Shown: piece by piece, positions 44,634 through 55,373 of the stretch
How the letters are laid out: the number at the start of each line of letters is the position of its first letter
Numbering within the stretch: the first letter of the stretch is position 1
NCBI RefSeq assembly: GCF_016495865.1
Contig: NZ_CP054706.1
Location: 3,348,001 to 3,412,000, forward strand
Origin: Salicibibacter cibi
Lineage (GTDB): Bacteria > Bacillota > Bacilli > Bacillales > Marinococcaceae
Direction: 5' to 3'
Length of the DNA stretch: 64,000 bases
Notes under the pieces: model-generated
Database searches by the model: none
Told to the model about the DNA's origin: nothing
Seen by the model: only the letters and a program-made list of their open reading frames with translations
Translations under genes and position numbers: made by a program

Positions 44634-46154
44634 TTAAAACAATCCTTGCGGTTCTTCACTATAGCTGACGAGCAAGTTTTTCGTTTGTTGATAGTGATCA
44701 AGCATCATGAGATGGTTTTCGCGCCCGATCCCAGATTTTTTATAGCCGCCAAAGGCCGCGTGCGCCGGGTACGCGTGGAAGCAATTCGTCCAGACGCGCC
44801 CGGACTGAATCGCGCGGCCGAAGCGATAGGCCGTGTTGATGTTGCGTGACCAAACACCCGCGCCAAGGCCGTACAGTGTATCGTTCGCAATCTCTAGTGC
44901 TTCATCGTGGCCGTTGAACGTTGTCACGGAAACGACAGGGCCAAAAATTTCTTCCTGGAAGACGCGCATGTTGTTATGACCTTTGAAAATCGTCGGCTCG
45001 ACATAATAGCCATCAGCCTGATCGCCTTCATATTTTTTGCGATTGGCACCGGTGATGACTTCGGCACCTTCTTGCTTGGCGATATCAAAATAGGAAAGGA
45101 TTTTTTCCAACTGTTCTTCAGATACCTGTGCCCCGATCATCGTATTCGTATCCAGGGGATCGCCGCCCTTGATTTCTTTTACCTTTTTCAAAGCACGGTC
45201 CATGAATGCGTCGTAGATGGATTCATCGATGAGCGCGCGTGACGGGCACGTGCAGACCTCCCCGTTATTGAGGGCAAACATGACGAATCCTTCCAGCGCT
45301 TTATCAAGATAGCCATCGTCCTTGTCCATGACATCGGCGAAGAAAATGTTCGGTGATTTCCCACCAAGCTCAAGCGTGACCGGAATAATGTTTTCGGACG
45401 CGTATTGCATAATCATTCGTCCCGTCGTCGTTTCGCCGGTGAACGCCACTTTATCGACTTTATCGCTTTGGGCGAGCGGCTTTCCGGCTTCCAGGCCAAA
45501 GCCTTGCACGACATTGAGCACACCGGGCGGGAGCAGATCCTGCACAATCTCAAGCCAAATATTGATGGAGGCGGGGGTCTGTTCAGCAGGCTTTAAAACC
45601 GTACAGTTTCCGGCGGCTAGCGCTGGCGCCACTTTCCAAGACATCATGAGGAGGGGAAAATTCCAGGGAATAATCTGCCCGGTTACCCCGAGGGGCTCGT
45701 GAAAATGATACGCCACCGTATCCTCATCAATTTGCGATACGCCGCCTTCCTGAGCACGTATCACACCGGCAAAATACCGAAAATGGTCAATCGCGTTGGG
45801 AATATCCGCCGCTAACGCCTCACGAACCGGCTTGCCGTTATCCCATGTTTCCGCAACAGCGAGTTTTTCCATATTCTCTTCCATGCGATCCGCGATTTTG
45901 TTCAAGATACGAGAACGATCCGCCACGGAAGTAGCGGCCCATCCGGCTTTCACTTCATGGCCGGCATCCAGCGCTCGGCTGACATCCGCTTCTTTTGAAC
46001 GTGCAACCTCCGTGAAAACCTGACCGTTGACGGGACTAACATTTTCAAAATATTCCCCATCCGCAGGCGCGACCCACTCCCCGCCGATAAAATTATCATA
46101 GCGCGACTTGAAATCAACAATTGCATTGGCCGTTCCCGGTTTTGCGTAATGCAT
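44634..46154 (-). CDS. NAD-dependent aldehyde dehydrogenase
   Basis: About 506 residues, start chosen for AAGGAGG before ATG CAT TAC. Oxidises acetaldehyde or another short aldehyde to the acid. [20 protein letters not shown] and the cofactor loop FTGETTTGR are intact, as are ELGGKSPN (general base Glu) and GEVCTCPSR (catalytic Cys near 302). Length and motifs fit the AcoD/ExaC acetaldehyde dehydrogenases. It lies directly after the alcohol dehydrogenase gene, so the pair would take ethanol to acetate. Confidence 0.93.
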   Translation of the reverse strand: MHYAKPGTANAIVDFKSRYDNFIGGEWVAPADGEYFENVSPVNGQVFTEVARSKEADVSRALDAGHEVKAGWAATSVADRSRILNKIADRMEENMEKLAVAETWDNGKPVREALAADIPNAIDHFRYFAGVIRAQEGGVSQIDEDTVAYHFHEPLGVTGQIIPWNFPLLMMSWKVAPALAAGNCTVLKPAEQTPASINIWLEIVQDLLPPGVLNVVQGFGLEAGKPLAQSDKVDKVAFTGETTTGRMIMQYASENIIPVTLELGGKSPNIFFADVMDKDDGYLDKALEGFVMFALNNGEVCTCPSRALIDESIYDAFMDRALKKVKEIKGGDPLDTNTMIGAQVSEEQLEKILSYFDIAKQEGAEVITGANRKKYEGDQADGYYVEPTIFKGHNNMRVFQEEIFGPVVSVTTFNGHDEALEIANDTLYGLGAGVWSRNINTAYRFGRAIQSGRVWTNCFHAYPAHAAFGGYKKSGIGRENHLMMLDHYQQTKNLLVSYSEEPQGLF

Positions 46155-46194
46155 ATAAAAACCTCCTTGATGACGTTCACACAAATTTCTTTCT

Positions 46195-47211
46195 CTATTC
46201 ACTAATTTTTAGTACAACTCTTCCATCAATCTTCCCTTGTTCCATTCGCTCAAATATTTCATTTATATTATCTAGAGATTCTGTTGAAATGTTAGCCTTA
46301 ATTTTTCCTTGAGCCGCTAATGCTAACGCTTCTTGTTGATCCTTTCGCGTTCCAACAAAGGAGCCTTTTACTGTGATTTCATTGGCAACCGTATCAAAAA
46401 TGGGCACAGGAAGTTCATCGCTGGGCAAACCAACAGCTACCAATGTCCCGCCATTTTTTATAGAATGATAGGCTTGTTCAAACGGTTTCTGGGCAACTGC
46501 TACACTGATCGCAGCCTGGACACCCCCAATATCATTTTGAATAGACTCATCCGGATTCGTTTTTGCACTATTAACCGTTTTATCTGCTCCTAATTTTTTT
46601 GCAAGGGAAAGCTTATCATCCTGAATATCAACCGCATAAACGTTAAATCCCATCACCTTTGCATATTGCACTGCAATATGCCCAAGTCCGCCAATACCAT
46701 AAATAGCTACCCAATCTCCAGGTTGGGCACCTGATACTTTCAACGCTTTGTAAGTCGTCACTCCGGCACATAAAATTGGCGCAGCTTCAACAGCGTCAAG
46801 TTCGTCTGGAATTTTAACAACATAGTTCCCCGGAGCCTTACAGTATTCCGCATAAGCCCCATCTACCAAATAACCGGAGTATAGCCTGTCTGGACAAAGT
46901 GTTTCTTTACCTACAAGGCAATATTCGCATTCACCACATGCTGAATAAAGCCAAGGGACCCCTACTCTATCGCCAACCTTAACAGTTTTTACTCCCTCAC
47001 CAACTTTTTCAACGATTCCCACCCCTTCATGTCCAGGGATCAATGGTAGATTTGGTTTTGCCGGCCAGTCCCCCGTGGCGGCATGCAAATCCGTGTGGCA
47101 AACACCACATGTATGCACTTTAATCAGTACATCACCATATTCCAGTTCAGGCACAGAAACGTCCTTAATTTCCAAGTCCTGTGAAAAATTGTTGACAACA
47201 GCTGCTTTCAT
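46195..47211 (-). CDS. adhP: Zinc-dependent alcohol dehydrogenase (AdhP type)
   Basis: 338 residues, medium-chain dehydrogenase. Catalytic zinc ligands C35 and H57-region ([15 protein letters not shown]), structural zinc cysteines [15 protein letters not shown] near 90-105, and Rossmann motif [13 protein letters not shown]. Normal length. It is the first gene of a two-gene operon; a sigma-54 promoter lies about 110 bases upstream. Likely converts ethanol or similar primary alcohols to aldehydes in the cytoplasm. Confidence 0.95.
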   Translation of the reverse strand: MKAAVVNNFSQDLEIKDVSVPELEYGDVLIKVHTCGVCHTDLHAATGDWPAKPNLPLIPGHEGVGIVEKVGEGVKTVKVGDRVGVPWLYSACGECEYCLVGKETLCPDRLYSGYLVDGAYAEYCKAPGNYVVKIPDELDAVEAAPILCAGVTTYKALKVSGAQPGDWVAIYGIGGLGHIAVQYAKVMGFNVYAVDIQDDKLSLAKKLGADKTVNSAKTNPDESIQNDIGGVQAAISVAVAQKPFEQAYHSIKNGGTLVAVGLPSDELPVPIFDTVANEITVKGSFVGTRKDQQEALALAAQGKIKANISTESLDNINEIFERMEQGKIDGRVVLKISE

Positions 47212-47320
47212 TTACCTCTCACCCTTTCTGAAAATTATATTTCGTTTCTTGGTGTTTTCTTGGTTTCCAGACCACGGCAGAGAAAGCATACCCTCCTTTC
47301 GTTATTCATTCATTTCCATT

Positions 47321-47335
47321 GCAAAAGTCATGCCA
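47321..47335 (-). promoter_or_regulatory. Sigma-54 (-24/-12) promoter for adhP
   Basis: The minus strand reads TGGCATGACTTTTGC: GG and GC with ten bases between, matching TGGCAC-N5-TTGC with one change. It faces adhP and lies upstream of the divergent sigma-54 activator gene. No second -24/-12 match was noticed here. Confidence 0.8.
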
Positions 47336-47528
47336 ACAAGCAAACGCTTTCATCACCTTGGACAACCCTTTTATAAATGACGGTATTGTTTCAATTGTTC
47401 CATTCCACGAACACAAATATGAACATATGAAACACTTGTCATATGATAAAAACTACTTGAATCCGATCATGATTCATATTATCTTGAGAATAGAGGGAAT
47501 TTTTGATATTGGGGAGGTATAGACGCTT

Positions 47529-49385
47529 ATGGGTTCGATATATGATAAAGACCGGCAACTGGAAATTTCCTGGGAGCGAAGTCAAAGTTATGGTGTAGAT
47601 CCATCATATGTTGATAACGACCTTCTAACCGGTGGAGAGCTTAAGGATCGCAAAGAAAGGCTTCAAGAACTATTTCAAGCATGCTCACCAATTTTGGAAC
47701 AGTTATACTCCCAATTAAAACATTCTCTGTTTACGATTATTGTGGCTGATCCGGATGGTTATATCGTATTTAACCGTGGAGATTCGCCTTTTTTGCAACG
47801 CGCTAAAAAAGTATGGTTGGATGCAGGAGCAAATTGGAGTGAAAATGTGAAAGGGACAAATGCCATCGGTACGGCTATTTACGAAAATCGATCCGTAAGT
47901 GTTGTCGGGATGCAGCATTTCACCCAAGAAAATCATTTTTTGACCTGCTATTCTTCTCCTTTATATTCCCCTGCAGGAGAATTATTAGGGATTCTCGACG
48001 TAAGCGGTGACGCAAGACGACACCACCCCCATACCTTTGGAATGGTTGTTGCGGCTGCCCAGGCATGTCAATCACAACTTCTGTTTCATGGCGCAAAGAA
48101 AGAATTAACCCTAGCGATACAGGAAACAGAAACAGTATCCCAAAAACTGAATCAACCCCTTATTTCCATTGATCAAAACGCTATCATCCAACAACTGAAT
48201 CAAAAAGCTGCTCAAATCCTCAAGCAACCAATAAATGAGTGCATCGGCAAATCTCTATCCCACTGGTTTGATCATCACTCGATCGACCACCTTTTGACTA
48301 CGCAAGATTCTAAAAGCAACATCCGCATGAAAGCTAACTCAAATATTTGGATGACGGAAGCAATCAAAGATGATAGGCAAAAATTGTTCCGTTCTATTTT
48401 AAGTCTCCCGACAAAAAGTCATAACCCGACAGAGAACGATCCAGCGCAAACGACATGGGAATGTGATAAAGCCCAACGTGTTCTGCAATTTGCCCGTCAT
48501 ACATCCAAAACCGACACCACAATGCTTATACAGGGAGAAACCGGAACGGGAAAAGATGTTATCGCTCAAGACATCCATCATACGAGTGAAAGAGAGGGAG
48601 ATTTTATCCCAGTCAATTGTGCAGCAATCCCGGAATCACTCATCGAATCTGAATTGTTTGGGTTTCAAAAAGGAACTTTTACAGGTGCGAACCAAAAAGG
48701 AAACATCGGCAAAATCAAGGCAGCCCACAAGGGGACGCTATTCCTTGATGAAATCGGTGAAATGCCTTTATCCATGCAGACCGTACTGCTTAGATTGCTA
48801 GATAATAAACACATCACACCCTTAGGGTCCCATCATCCGGAACCCGTCGATGTACGAATACTTGCAGCGACCAATCGCGATTTAACCAATGACATCAATG
48901 AAAATCGTTTTCGCAAAGATTTGTATTATCGTTTATCCGCCCTTACGATTAAACTTCCGCCGTTGCGCAATCGCACAGACGTATTAACCCTTGCAAATCA
49001 CTTTCTTGAAAAAATGTCGCTAGAGCTAAATGTCAAACAATTTTATGTGGATGATCCCACGCGAAAGCAAATCATGGATCATCAATGGCCGGGAAATATA
49101 CGTGAACTTCAACACACACTTCGACAAGCGGTTTACCAAGCTTATTTTATGAGAGAATCAACACACATCAAAAAGGAAGATTTACAACTTAATGAACAAC
49201 AATCGCAAGACGATGCAAATGGGACTGAACACGAACGAATTGCTGCTGTAATAAACGAAACCAACGGTAATTTGTCACGAGCAGCAAAACTCCTTGGGAT
49301 TGGAAGGACAACCTTATATCGAAAAATCAGCCTTTATCCTCAGCTTCATCAACGAATTTCACAAATGAGAAGAGGATCCCTCTGA
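47529..49385 (+). CDS. acoR: Sigma-54-dependent activator, AcoR-like
   Basis: 618 residues. GAF sensor domain about 70-175 (GANWSENVKGTNAIGTAI ... TCYSSPLYS), PAS-like segment 200-260, then the AAA+ module: Walker A QGETGTGKD near 334, the sigma-54 contact loop FQKGTFTGA near 380 (Thr for the usual Ala in GAFTGA) and Walker B TLFLDEIGEM. The C-terminal Fis-type helix-turn-helix is ETNGNLSRAAKLLGIGRTTLYRK. Divergent from adhP/aldehyde dehydrogenase, whose sigma-54 promoter it should activate in response to acetaldehyde, acetoin or a related signal. Confidence 0.93.
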   Translation: MGSIYDKDRQLEISWERSQSYGVDPSYVDNDLLTGGELKDRKERLQELFQACSPILEQLYSQLKHSLFTIIVADPDGYIVFNRGDSPFLQRAKKVWLDAGANWSENVKGTNAIGTAIYENRSVSVVGMQHFTQENHFLTCYSSPLYSPAGELLGILDVSGDARRHHPHTFGMVVAAAQACQSQLLFHGAKKELTLAIQETETVSQKLNQPLISIDQNAIIQQLNQKAAQILKQPINECIGKSLSHWFDHHSIDHLLTTQDSKSNIRMKANSNIWMTEAIKDDRQKLFRSILSLPTKSHNPTENDPAQTTWECDKAQRVLQFARHTSKTDTTMLIQGETGTGKDVIAQDIHHTSEREGDFIPVNCAAIPESLIESELFGFQKGTFTGANQKGNIGKIKAAHKGTLFLDEIGEMPLSMQTVLLRLLDNKHITPLGSHHPEPVDVRILAATNRDLTNDINENRFRKDLYYRLSALTIKLPPLRNRTDVLTLANHFLEKMSLELNVKQFYVDDPTRKQIMDHQWPGNIRELQHTLRQAVYQAYFMRESTHIKKEDLQLNEQQSQDDANGTEHERIAAVINETNGNLSRAAKLLGIGRTTLYRKISLYPQLHQRISQMRRGSL

Positions 49386-49731
49386 TTAGAACAACAAGGT
49401 CGGACCATTTCCTAGGCTGTTTCTCGTTTCTCATCACCAATTATGAAGGCCTTATAGAACTTAATGGGCGAGGGATTATTAAAGTAGTTAAACCGTGGTG
49501 GGGATAGCTACTTTTTTGTTTGTGCTATACGCTGTGTGCATGTCGTGTGATACCGTGTATGTACATTTGTGTGTATTAAGATGTTAAACGTAGGCGTGTA
49601 TGTCGTTTCGTACGACGTGCGCAACAATATACGTATCACATAGAGATTCCATGGGGTTTCTGCTGCCGCAAAATAGGAATGATCTGTCACCAAAAAAATC
49701 GACCGCCGAGAAAGACGAACGGTTTTAGGTG

Positions 49732-50059
49732 TTATTTATTTTCAGATCCATAATCATTACGGTGTTTTCGAAAATGACGAACGGTTTCTCTTGCTTCTTC
49801 AAGATCTTCTTTGCTTCCATCTGACTAGACATAAGCTCCATCATAAACATCAGAGATTGTTTGTACATTTATTTATTTTTTTCTTCCATTCGTTTTGCAT
49901 ACTCCGTGGATTTTTTTGCAATTCTGACGCGGATGCTGGGTTCGGTTGGGCATAAATGCCATTGAGTTCCCGGTCGATATAGCCGGATCGATCATTTTTT
50001 TCCATCTCGATTCGTTGGCGTCTGCGCGCTTCTTCGGACATGTTGCGAAATGCTTTCAT
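49732..50059 (-). pseudogene. Small gene after fic, with frameshift and TAG
   Basis: The ATG overlaps the end of the fic fragment. RRRQRIEMEKNDRSGYIDRE runs to KKKINKCTNNL and stops at 49850. One base shifted, TISDVYDGAYV continues to a TAG, after which SDGSKEDLEEARETVRHFRK ends in a TAA at 49732. Read together this is a ~105-residue helical protein of unknown family. Possible partner of Fic by position. Confidence 0.45.
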
Positions 50060-50340
50060 ACTAATTTTAAATATTCTTCTAGTGTCGTTATTTCAAGAGA
50101 CGCCACCATATCAATAAGCCACGCATAATCGTTGTGTACACCAGCATGATCTAACACTTCATAATATTTTTGCCGCTCATCGACTTGAATAATCACCGGC
50201 AAATATCCAGCTCTCATCAGCTCAAAATTCATGAGTAACCGTGCTGTTCGTCCATTGCCATTTTGATTAGGCAGCCTTCCCAGTGCATCCTCTCTTCTGT
50301 TTTGTCGGTGTTCATGTGTTCGTGATTGGAACATAAACAC
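50056..50340 (-). pseudogene. Fic-domain protein, N-terminally damaged
   Basis: QNGNGRTARLLMNFELMRAG holds most of the Fic motif (HPFxxGNGRTAR), but the HPF is replaced by LPN and the preceding sequence is not Fic-like. Fic enzymes transfer AMP from ATP to proteins and need that histidine, so this copy should be inactive. The C-terminal helices (YLPVIIQVDERQKYYEVLDH) are normal. Confidence 0.7.
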
Positions 50341-50515
50341 GGGTTTTTTAATTGTTTCGTGGAAAAAATATTCTTTACTAGGAAAAATAGTTGTGTACTT
50401 TGGAATAAAGCAGTTATTATGACTAGTAACTCTGAGGAGAAAATTGCTTTTATATGTTAAAATTATGACTATTAATACATATATAGCAAATACTTAATTG
50501 ATCGGGGGATACGCG

Positions 50516-50986
50516 ATGAAAACATTCACAAAAACAGCATCCGCAATGTTTCTAAGTGTATTATTGTTCGCTGCTTGCTGGGATGATGAAAAAGAAACGA
50601 CAGGCGATGGTGCATCGAACACTGATGATGACACAACTGAAAATGAAGAAGCAGACGATACGGACGAAGAACTTGATGCAATCGAAGAGGAAGACGAGAA
50701 CGATGATTCTAATAACAACCAGGAAGAAACAGATGAAAATAACGAAAAGCATTCTCCAATGACAGAAGATGAGGCAGAGGAGCATGTTATTGATTATATA
50801 AAAGAAAATGAGCCTGAAATAGCAGATTTTCTGGATGTGTACCAGTTCTCGGTGGAAGAAAATGATGATATATATCAAGTAAATATATTTTCTGCTGAAT
50901 CTGATGACGAAAAAATAGGGTCTCCATTAATATCAAGTTATGAAGTTGACCGAACGACAGGTGAAGTTGAAGAGGTTGAAAATTAA
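50516..50986 (+). CDS. Acidic lipoprotein with a PepSY-like tail
   Basis: About 156 residues, CGGGGGA before the ATG. The leader ends LLFAAC, then ~65 acidic residues and a ~75-residue domain (MTEDEAEEHVIDYIKENEPE ... SYEVDRTTGEVEEVEN) in the helix-strand-strand style of PepSY domains. After its TAA the same frame stays open for another 35 codons (SETEFQLSGIVDLNQEERRA), so the gene may once have been longer; the group II intron follows immediately. Confidence 0.7.
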   Translation: MKTFTKTASAMFLSVLLFAACWDDEKETTGDGASNTDDDTTENEEADDTDEELDAIEEEDENDDSNNNQEETDENNEKHSPMTEDEAEEHVIDYIKENEPEIADFLDVYQFSVEENDDIYQVNIFSAESDDEKIGSPLISSYEVDRTTGEVEEVEN

Positions 50987-51147
50987 GCCAGTGAAACAGA
51001 ATTTCAACTTAGTGGGATTGTTGATTTGAATCAAGAAGAACGACGTGCCCACCACGAAGAACTTTCAGACGAGATGAAAGTAGACCTTCTTTAATCGGTC
51101 AGCAATAGGTAAGCGTTTGACGTTATCTCCGGCTTTTCCCCTGCTCC

Positions 51148-51181
51148 ACACGGAGCGTGCTAGTTTCCCAGCACTCCGCGT
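51148..51181 (-). ncRNA. Domain V-like hairpin of the group II intron
   Basis: On the minus strand ACGCGGAGTGCT, GGGAAACT loop region and AGCACGCTCCGTGT form a long stem with a bulge, the size and place of the catalytic domain V. Domain VI and the 3' splice site should follow within ~60 bases. Confidence 0.6.
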
Positions 51182-51230
51182 TCCATCTAACGACATATAC
51201 TTGACCATAAGTTCCCCGTTACTTTCGTGT

Positions 51231-53033
51231 TTAGGATTGCTCGATTTTTGATAATCTACAGTTTTCTCTATATCTGTTGATCTTTTCAAGCATAGATGCA
51301 GTAATACTATACCGACGGAGGAGCATCTTTATCTTCTCTTTGTCGGTATAATGGATGAGTCGGTGTATATCTTTATGAAGGATTCGTAAGTTGTTGAATT
51401 GATCGGTTCCACCTAAACATGTTGGGGTATAATGATGGCAATGGACGTCTGAAGCCAGCAAGTCATTGCCTGTGATTTCGCATTTCCCCATTTTCATGCT
51501 ATATCGGCTGATCCGATTATCCATATACTCCACACTTCGATTCGGAAGCGTTGAGGTCATCAAAACGCCAATCTCACGTTGGATATCAGGACGTAGCTGT
51601 TTGTGTATGCCTTCCCTGCCTTTCTTCGTGTAAGGCGTAAGCGCAGGAGTAAACCCCCTAGTGTTCGCCGTTTTCACGTCGGCAAGTGGAAATAAATACA
51701 CACCGGCGATTTTGAACGTTTTGAAACCCAAACTATAGAGCTTATGATAAACTGGTGGCGGATTGGCAGGATGTTCGTATCTCCCGACCGGCTTGAGATG
51801 GTTATAGATATAGGCTTGTAGATCATAGGCAAGACGTGAGAACTCTAGATTTACTTTTGTGGCTCGTCTAAAATAATGATGAAGTCCTGAAACAAAACTG
51901 TTGAAAAGGAGCGCATTGAGTGCAGAAGGTGAAGCTTTGATCCTTCGAATATGCTCTTTCGCTTTTTGCTTGATTTTCTGCTTTTTATTTGCTTTGATCC
52001 CTGTACGCGCGACTCTCTTATTGCCCTTTTTATCCGCACGGATGGTGAACCCGAGAAATTCCGATTCCCTTTTCCGCATATTCACAATATGGGATTTCTC
52101 TGGCGATATATCCAGTTTCAAACGATCTCTCAGGTATAAGCGAACCGCATGATACCATTTCTGTGCCGTTTCCCCATCTTTACAGAGGATTTTAAAGTCA
52201 TCTGCATAACGGATAAGGTAACCTTCTTTGAGTCGGCTGCGTTTCTTGGCATTTCTTTCCCCAACTTTGGATTGATAGGGCTTTGACAAAGGGAAGAACT
52301 CCCATTGACCGGCGACCCATTGGTCTAAATCATTCAACACGATATTTGAAAGTAAAGTTGATAACAATCCACCCTGCGGTACGCCGCAGGTAGGTTTACC
52401 TTCTCCATCAATTTCCGCCTTGAGCATTTTCGAAATGCAAGCCAAGACTTTTCGATCTTGCACGCCCAAGTGCCATAGTTGCTTAATGAGTAACGTATGG
52501 TTAATATGGTCAAAGAAGCTTTTTATATCAATGTCTACCACGAAATGGAACTGGGCAGTATTGATCAGCGTTTGGATTCTTGCCATTGCATGATGGGCAG
52601 ACCGAAGAGGGCGAAATCCATAGCTGTGATTGTAAAATTGCGCTTCCGCAATCGGTTCCAGCACTTGTTTAAAACATTGCTGGATCATACGGTCGAGTAT
52701 ACATGGAATACCCAGTGGTCGCCATTTTCCGTTATCTTTTTCAATCCACTTCCTTCGGACTTTCTTTGGGCAATAGTTTTTGAGTTTGTTTCGGACTTCA
52801 GTAATTAATTCTTCTTCCGACCACGATTTTAAATCGGCGATGGTTTTCCCATCGGTTCCCGATGTCTTTGAACCTTTGTTGGATTTGATGGTCCGATAGG
52901 CTAAAAGGATATTTTCCCGTGCTGTGATGACATCATAAAGACGAGAAAAGCTTTGGCGTTCGATGGACTTTTCATACAAATCCGTAAATGTTTCCGTCAT
53001 ATCGTAGTAATCCCAATAACGTAAAGCTTGCAT
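51231..53033 (-). CDS. ltrA: Group II intron reverse transcriptase/maturase with HNH domain
   Basis: About 600 residues; the ATG eight bases after GGGAGGG is preferred over one 20 codons upstream. Reverse-transcriptase blocks are clear: KWRPLGIPCILDRMIQQ, FVVDIDIKSFFDHI, GVPQGGLLSTLLSNI and the catalytic YADD near residue 280. Maturase X domain at about 380-470. The C-terminal HNH endonuclease has CEITGNDLLASDVHCHHYTP and LGGTDQFNNLRILH. Appears intact and able to support retrohoming. Confidence 0.93.
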   Translation of the reverse strand: MQALRYWDYYDMTETFTDLYEKSIERQSFSRLYDVITARENILLAYRTIKSNKGSKTSGTDGKTIADLKSWSEEELITEVRNKLKNYCPKKVRRKWIEKDNGKWRPLGIPCILDRMIQQCFKQVLEPIAEAQFYNHSYGFRPLRSAHHAMARIQTLINTAQFHFVVDIDIKSFFDHINHTLLIKQLWHLGVQDRKVLACISKMLKAEIDGEGKPTCGVPQGGLLSTLLSNIVLNDLDQWVAGQWEFFPLSKPYQSKVGERNAKKRSRLKEGYLIRYADDFKILCKDGETAQKWYHAVRLYLRDRLKLDISPEKSHIVNMRKRESEFLGFTIRADKKGNKRVARTGIKANKKQKIKQKAKEHIRRIKASPSALNALLFNSFVSGLHHYFRRATKVNLEFSRLAYDLQAYIYNHLKPVGRYEHPANPPPVYHKLYSLGFKTFKIAGVYLFPLADVKTANTRGFTPALTPYTKKGREGIHKQLRPDIQREIGVLMTSTLPNRSVEYMDNRISRYSMKMGKCEITGNDLLASDVHCHHYTPTCLGGTDQFNNLRILHKDIHRLIHYTDKEKIKMLLRRYSITASMLEKINRYRENCRLSKIEQS

Positions 53034-53846
53034 TGTGGCATCCCTCCCGAAAGAGTGATGTTCCCACGTTCTTACCCGATCGATGCAATGCACGTTTGGA
53101 AAATGATCGTTCCATTCGCTAGACTTGGGGCTATTCCTCCCCTCCCATTACAGGAGCTTCCTTGGTCATGCCCCTACCCTCGCAAGGATAAATGCCTTTC
53201 GACATTAAGTCTTATAGCAACCATTTCGGATGACAGTCCTTGTTTCAATGGTCCTTGTTTTCCAAGTCCCTTACAACTTAGCTTTAGATACTGGACGTAG
53301 GTGTTCCCTCTAAGCCTGTGAGCTGGATACCGCCGTTGTTCGGTATAGCGTGTTTCAGAGCGCCTAGTTTTACTTCACACCACTCACGCCATCGTTAAAT
53401 GGCCTATAGGTTTCCCTATAGTCAAAATCTAGACCTGTATATTCGGGCGTTCGTCAGTTTCCTTCTGTGGAAACCATTCTCACCCTATCCAGTTTTTCAG
53501 CCGTGCGGCATATCCGTCGGCATACCTTCTCTTTTCCCGAGTGGCTCCAGCCTTCGTTCTGCCGAATCTACCTGTACTTCAAACCCCGTAACCTGTCCGT
53601 TACGACGCATGCAGGAGGATTGACGGGATGGTTTCGGGAAACGTGGTTCCGTCATTCCCATCCTCGGTTGTAAAGTTAGGGTGTCTTTTAAAACCCTCTG
53701 TATTTCGCGCTATAAAGCGTTTATAACAGAACTTGTCGAGCGAGGCGCTTTTGCGGAATAAAATAGAACCACACCATATTATTAGGAGTAGAACGTAGGG
53801 CTTCCTTTTAGAAGGTCTTTTTATGAGCATTTCCTCCCTTATTTAG

Positions 53847-54128
53847 GGACTGCTGAACAACTTGCAGCTATCAGCTGAAGCCGGGATGGCGCTTCCATGG
53901 CTTCGCTTTCCGCGGACGAACGGTCAAGCCTCCTCGCGCAAAACCGGCGCTGCGGGGCTTGACGCGTCCGTTTTTCCGCTGGGGTCTCGCCATTGCAGCA
54001 CCGTCCCTCCGTACGTTGCCAGAAGTGCAAAGGTTTTTTGCTTATAGGATGGTTTTCCTTGCATCTAGCTTTGACAACACCAATGGAAAATGCTCATGTG
54101 TCAGTCTTTTTCCGTTATTCAGCAGTCC
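53847..54128. mobile_element. MITE-like element with GGACTGCTGAA ends
   Basis: About 282 bp with GGACTGCTGAA at the left and TTCAGCAGTCC at the right. The left half contains the conserved Bacillaceae repeat (CCCCGCAG, AGGAGGCTTGAC, CCGCGGAAAGCGAAGC on the minus strand). A second copy's right part is at 1-111. No transposase and no clear target duplication. Confidence 0.75.
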
Positions 54129-54235
54129 TTTTTATTAAACATCATTATATTTTTATTGAAAAACAATAAAAATTAATTGACAATCAACCTATAAATGTTA
54201 TTATGAGGATACGATGTTTAACAAAGGGAGTGAAA

Positions 54236-54787
54236 ATGAAAATGACGAAAGGTAAGAAAATTTTTTACAAGGTCATGCATATTATTTCAATTATTGGAAT
54301 TATCGGCATGATGTTAGGTGTGCTTTTTTTAACTGCCATATGGATATTCCAGCCAGTTGGTGATGCTTCGAGTTATAGTATAGGATTAGGTGTATTTTCT
54401 TTTGACATTCCTCAGGAGGTCGGTTTTTTCTTTAGTCATATGTTTTTCGTATCGCTCATTGTGATGTTATTGTTACTTATTGCTTTGTTAATGAGCATAA
54501 GGAAATTCTTCAAAAATTTATCTAATAAGTATATTTTCATCCAACAAAATGCGAATAATATCAGAAATGTTGGATGGATCCTCATATTCCTGTCTTTCTT
54601 AAGTAATGTACCGGCGATCATTTTGGCAAATGATTTTGTGGGAAGTGTTGATTTTAGCAATGTTCCTTTTTCCATAAGCTATGACATGGAATATGGCATG
54701 TTATTTGCAGGGATAGCCATCTTAGCCGTTGCTCAAATTTTTAACCAGGCGGTAAAGATCGCAGAAGAAAATCAACTTACGATATAA
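54236..54787 (+). CDS. DUF2975 membrane protein
   Basis: About 183 residues, start after AAAGGGAGTG. Four spans in the DUF2975 layout: N-terminal span, FFSHMFFVSLIVMLLLLIAL, a basic segment (IRKFFKNLSNKYIFIQQNAN), NVGWILIFLSFLSNVPAI and a last span (MLFAGIAILAVAQIFNQAV). Paired with the short XRE regulator 14 bases downstream, as is usual for this family. Function unknown. Confidence 0.85.
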   Translation: MKMTKGKKIFYKVMHIISIIGIIGMMLGVLFLTAIWIFQPVGDASSYSIGLGVFSFDIPQEVGFFFSHMFFVSLIVMLLLLIALLMSIRKFFKNLSNKYIFIQQNANNIRNVGWILIFLSFLSNVPAIILANDFVGSVDFSNVPFSISYDMEYGMLFAGIAILAVAQIFNQAVKIAEENQLTI

Positions 54788-54801
54788 GGCGGGGTTAAAA
54801 A

Positions 54802-55008
54802 TTGATTCAAGTTAATTTAGATGTCATGATGGCAAAACGAAAAATGTCTTTGAACGAGTTGGCTTCAAAAGTGGGGGTTACAACAAGCAATTTATCCATT
54901 TTAAAAACAGGAAAAGCGAAAGCCATTCGTTTTAACACCTTAGAGGACATTTGTGAAGTATTGGATTGCCAACCAGGGGATATTCTTGAATATGTCGATG
55001 ATGAATAG
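54802..55008 (+). CDS. Short XRE-type regulator (YozG-like)
   Basis: 68 residues from a TTG after GGCGGGG. The whole protein is a Cro/CI helix-turn-helix: MAKRKMSLNELASKVGVTTS, NLSILKTGKAKAIRFNTLED and CEVLDCQPGDILEY. Co-transcribed with DUF2975 and probably autoregulatory. Confidence 0.9.
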   Translation: MIQVNLDVMMAKRKMSLNELASKVGVTTSNLSILKTGKAKAIRFNTLEDICEVLDCQPGDILEYVDDE

Positions 55009-55373
55009 ACTGATTTACGAACGAAGCGCGATTGTTGCATAAAAGTAAAGAACTTTATTTTTACTCCACATTAATCGTTATTATGGGTCAAAAAGCAGAA
55101 CCGATGCACATAATGATTGCGCACAACCCTGTTAATAGGACAGCGGTAAGGTGGACGATTTCTGCGCGTGTGGGGTTAGACATTGCTTTCAGGGAACGAA
55201 TGGGGAAGCGAGTTAGAACACGGATTGAACACACTAACGGAACCAAATAGGATAATCAAAGCCACCATCATGCTGTATAATAAAAACATCTTCATCTTAA
55301 ACACGGGTTTTCACTTGAATGTAACCAACTGGACCGGCCATCAAAAAAAAGAACCCTGACAGCGGGGTTGCTA
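55009..55373. other. Gap with traces of a decayed small membrane ORF
   Basis: On the minus strand MKMFLLYSMMVALIILFGSV and, after a one-base shift, EIVHLTAVLLTGLCAIIMCI suggest a broken two-span protein at about 55100-55300. Otherwise nothing recognised. Confidence 0.3.

Larger units (their letters stand above)
51085..53690 (-). mobile_element. Group II intron (approximate limits)
   Basis: A reverse transcriptase/maturase gene is flanked by ~650 bases of structured non-coding sequence on its 5' side and a domain V-like hairpin 50-80 bases past its stop. The 5' and 3' ends could not be fixed exactly. It lies on the minus strand between the lipoprotein and the MITE. Confidence 0.75.

Noticed and set aside
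51148..51181. tRNA or small regulatory RNA from the strong hairpin
   Set aside because: Position after the maturase gene and shape fit group II intron domain V; no cloverleaf was found here or elsewhere in the window.
55032..55250. Plus-strand ORF of 72 codons after the XRE gene
   Set aside because: No ribosome site, poor composition, and the opposite strand gives better membrane-protein traces.
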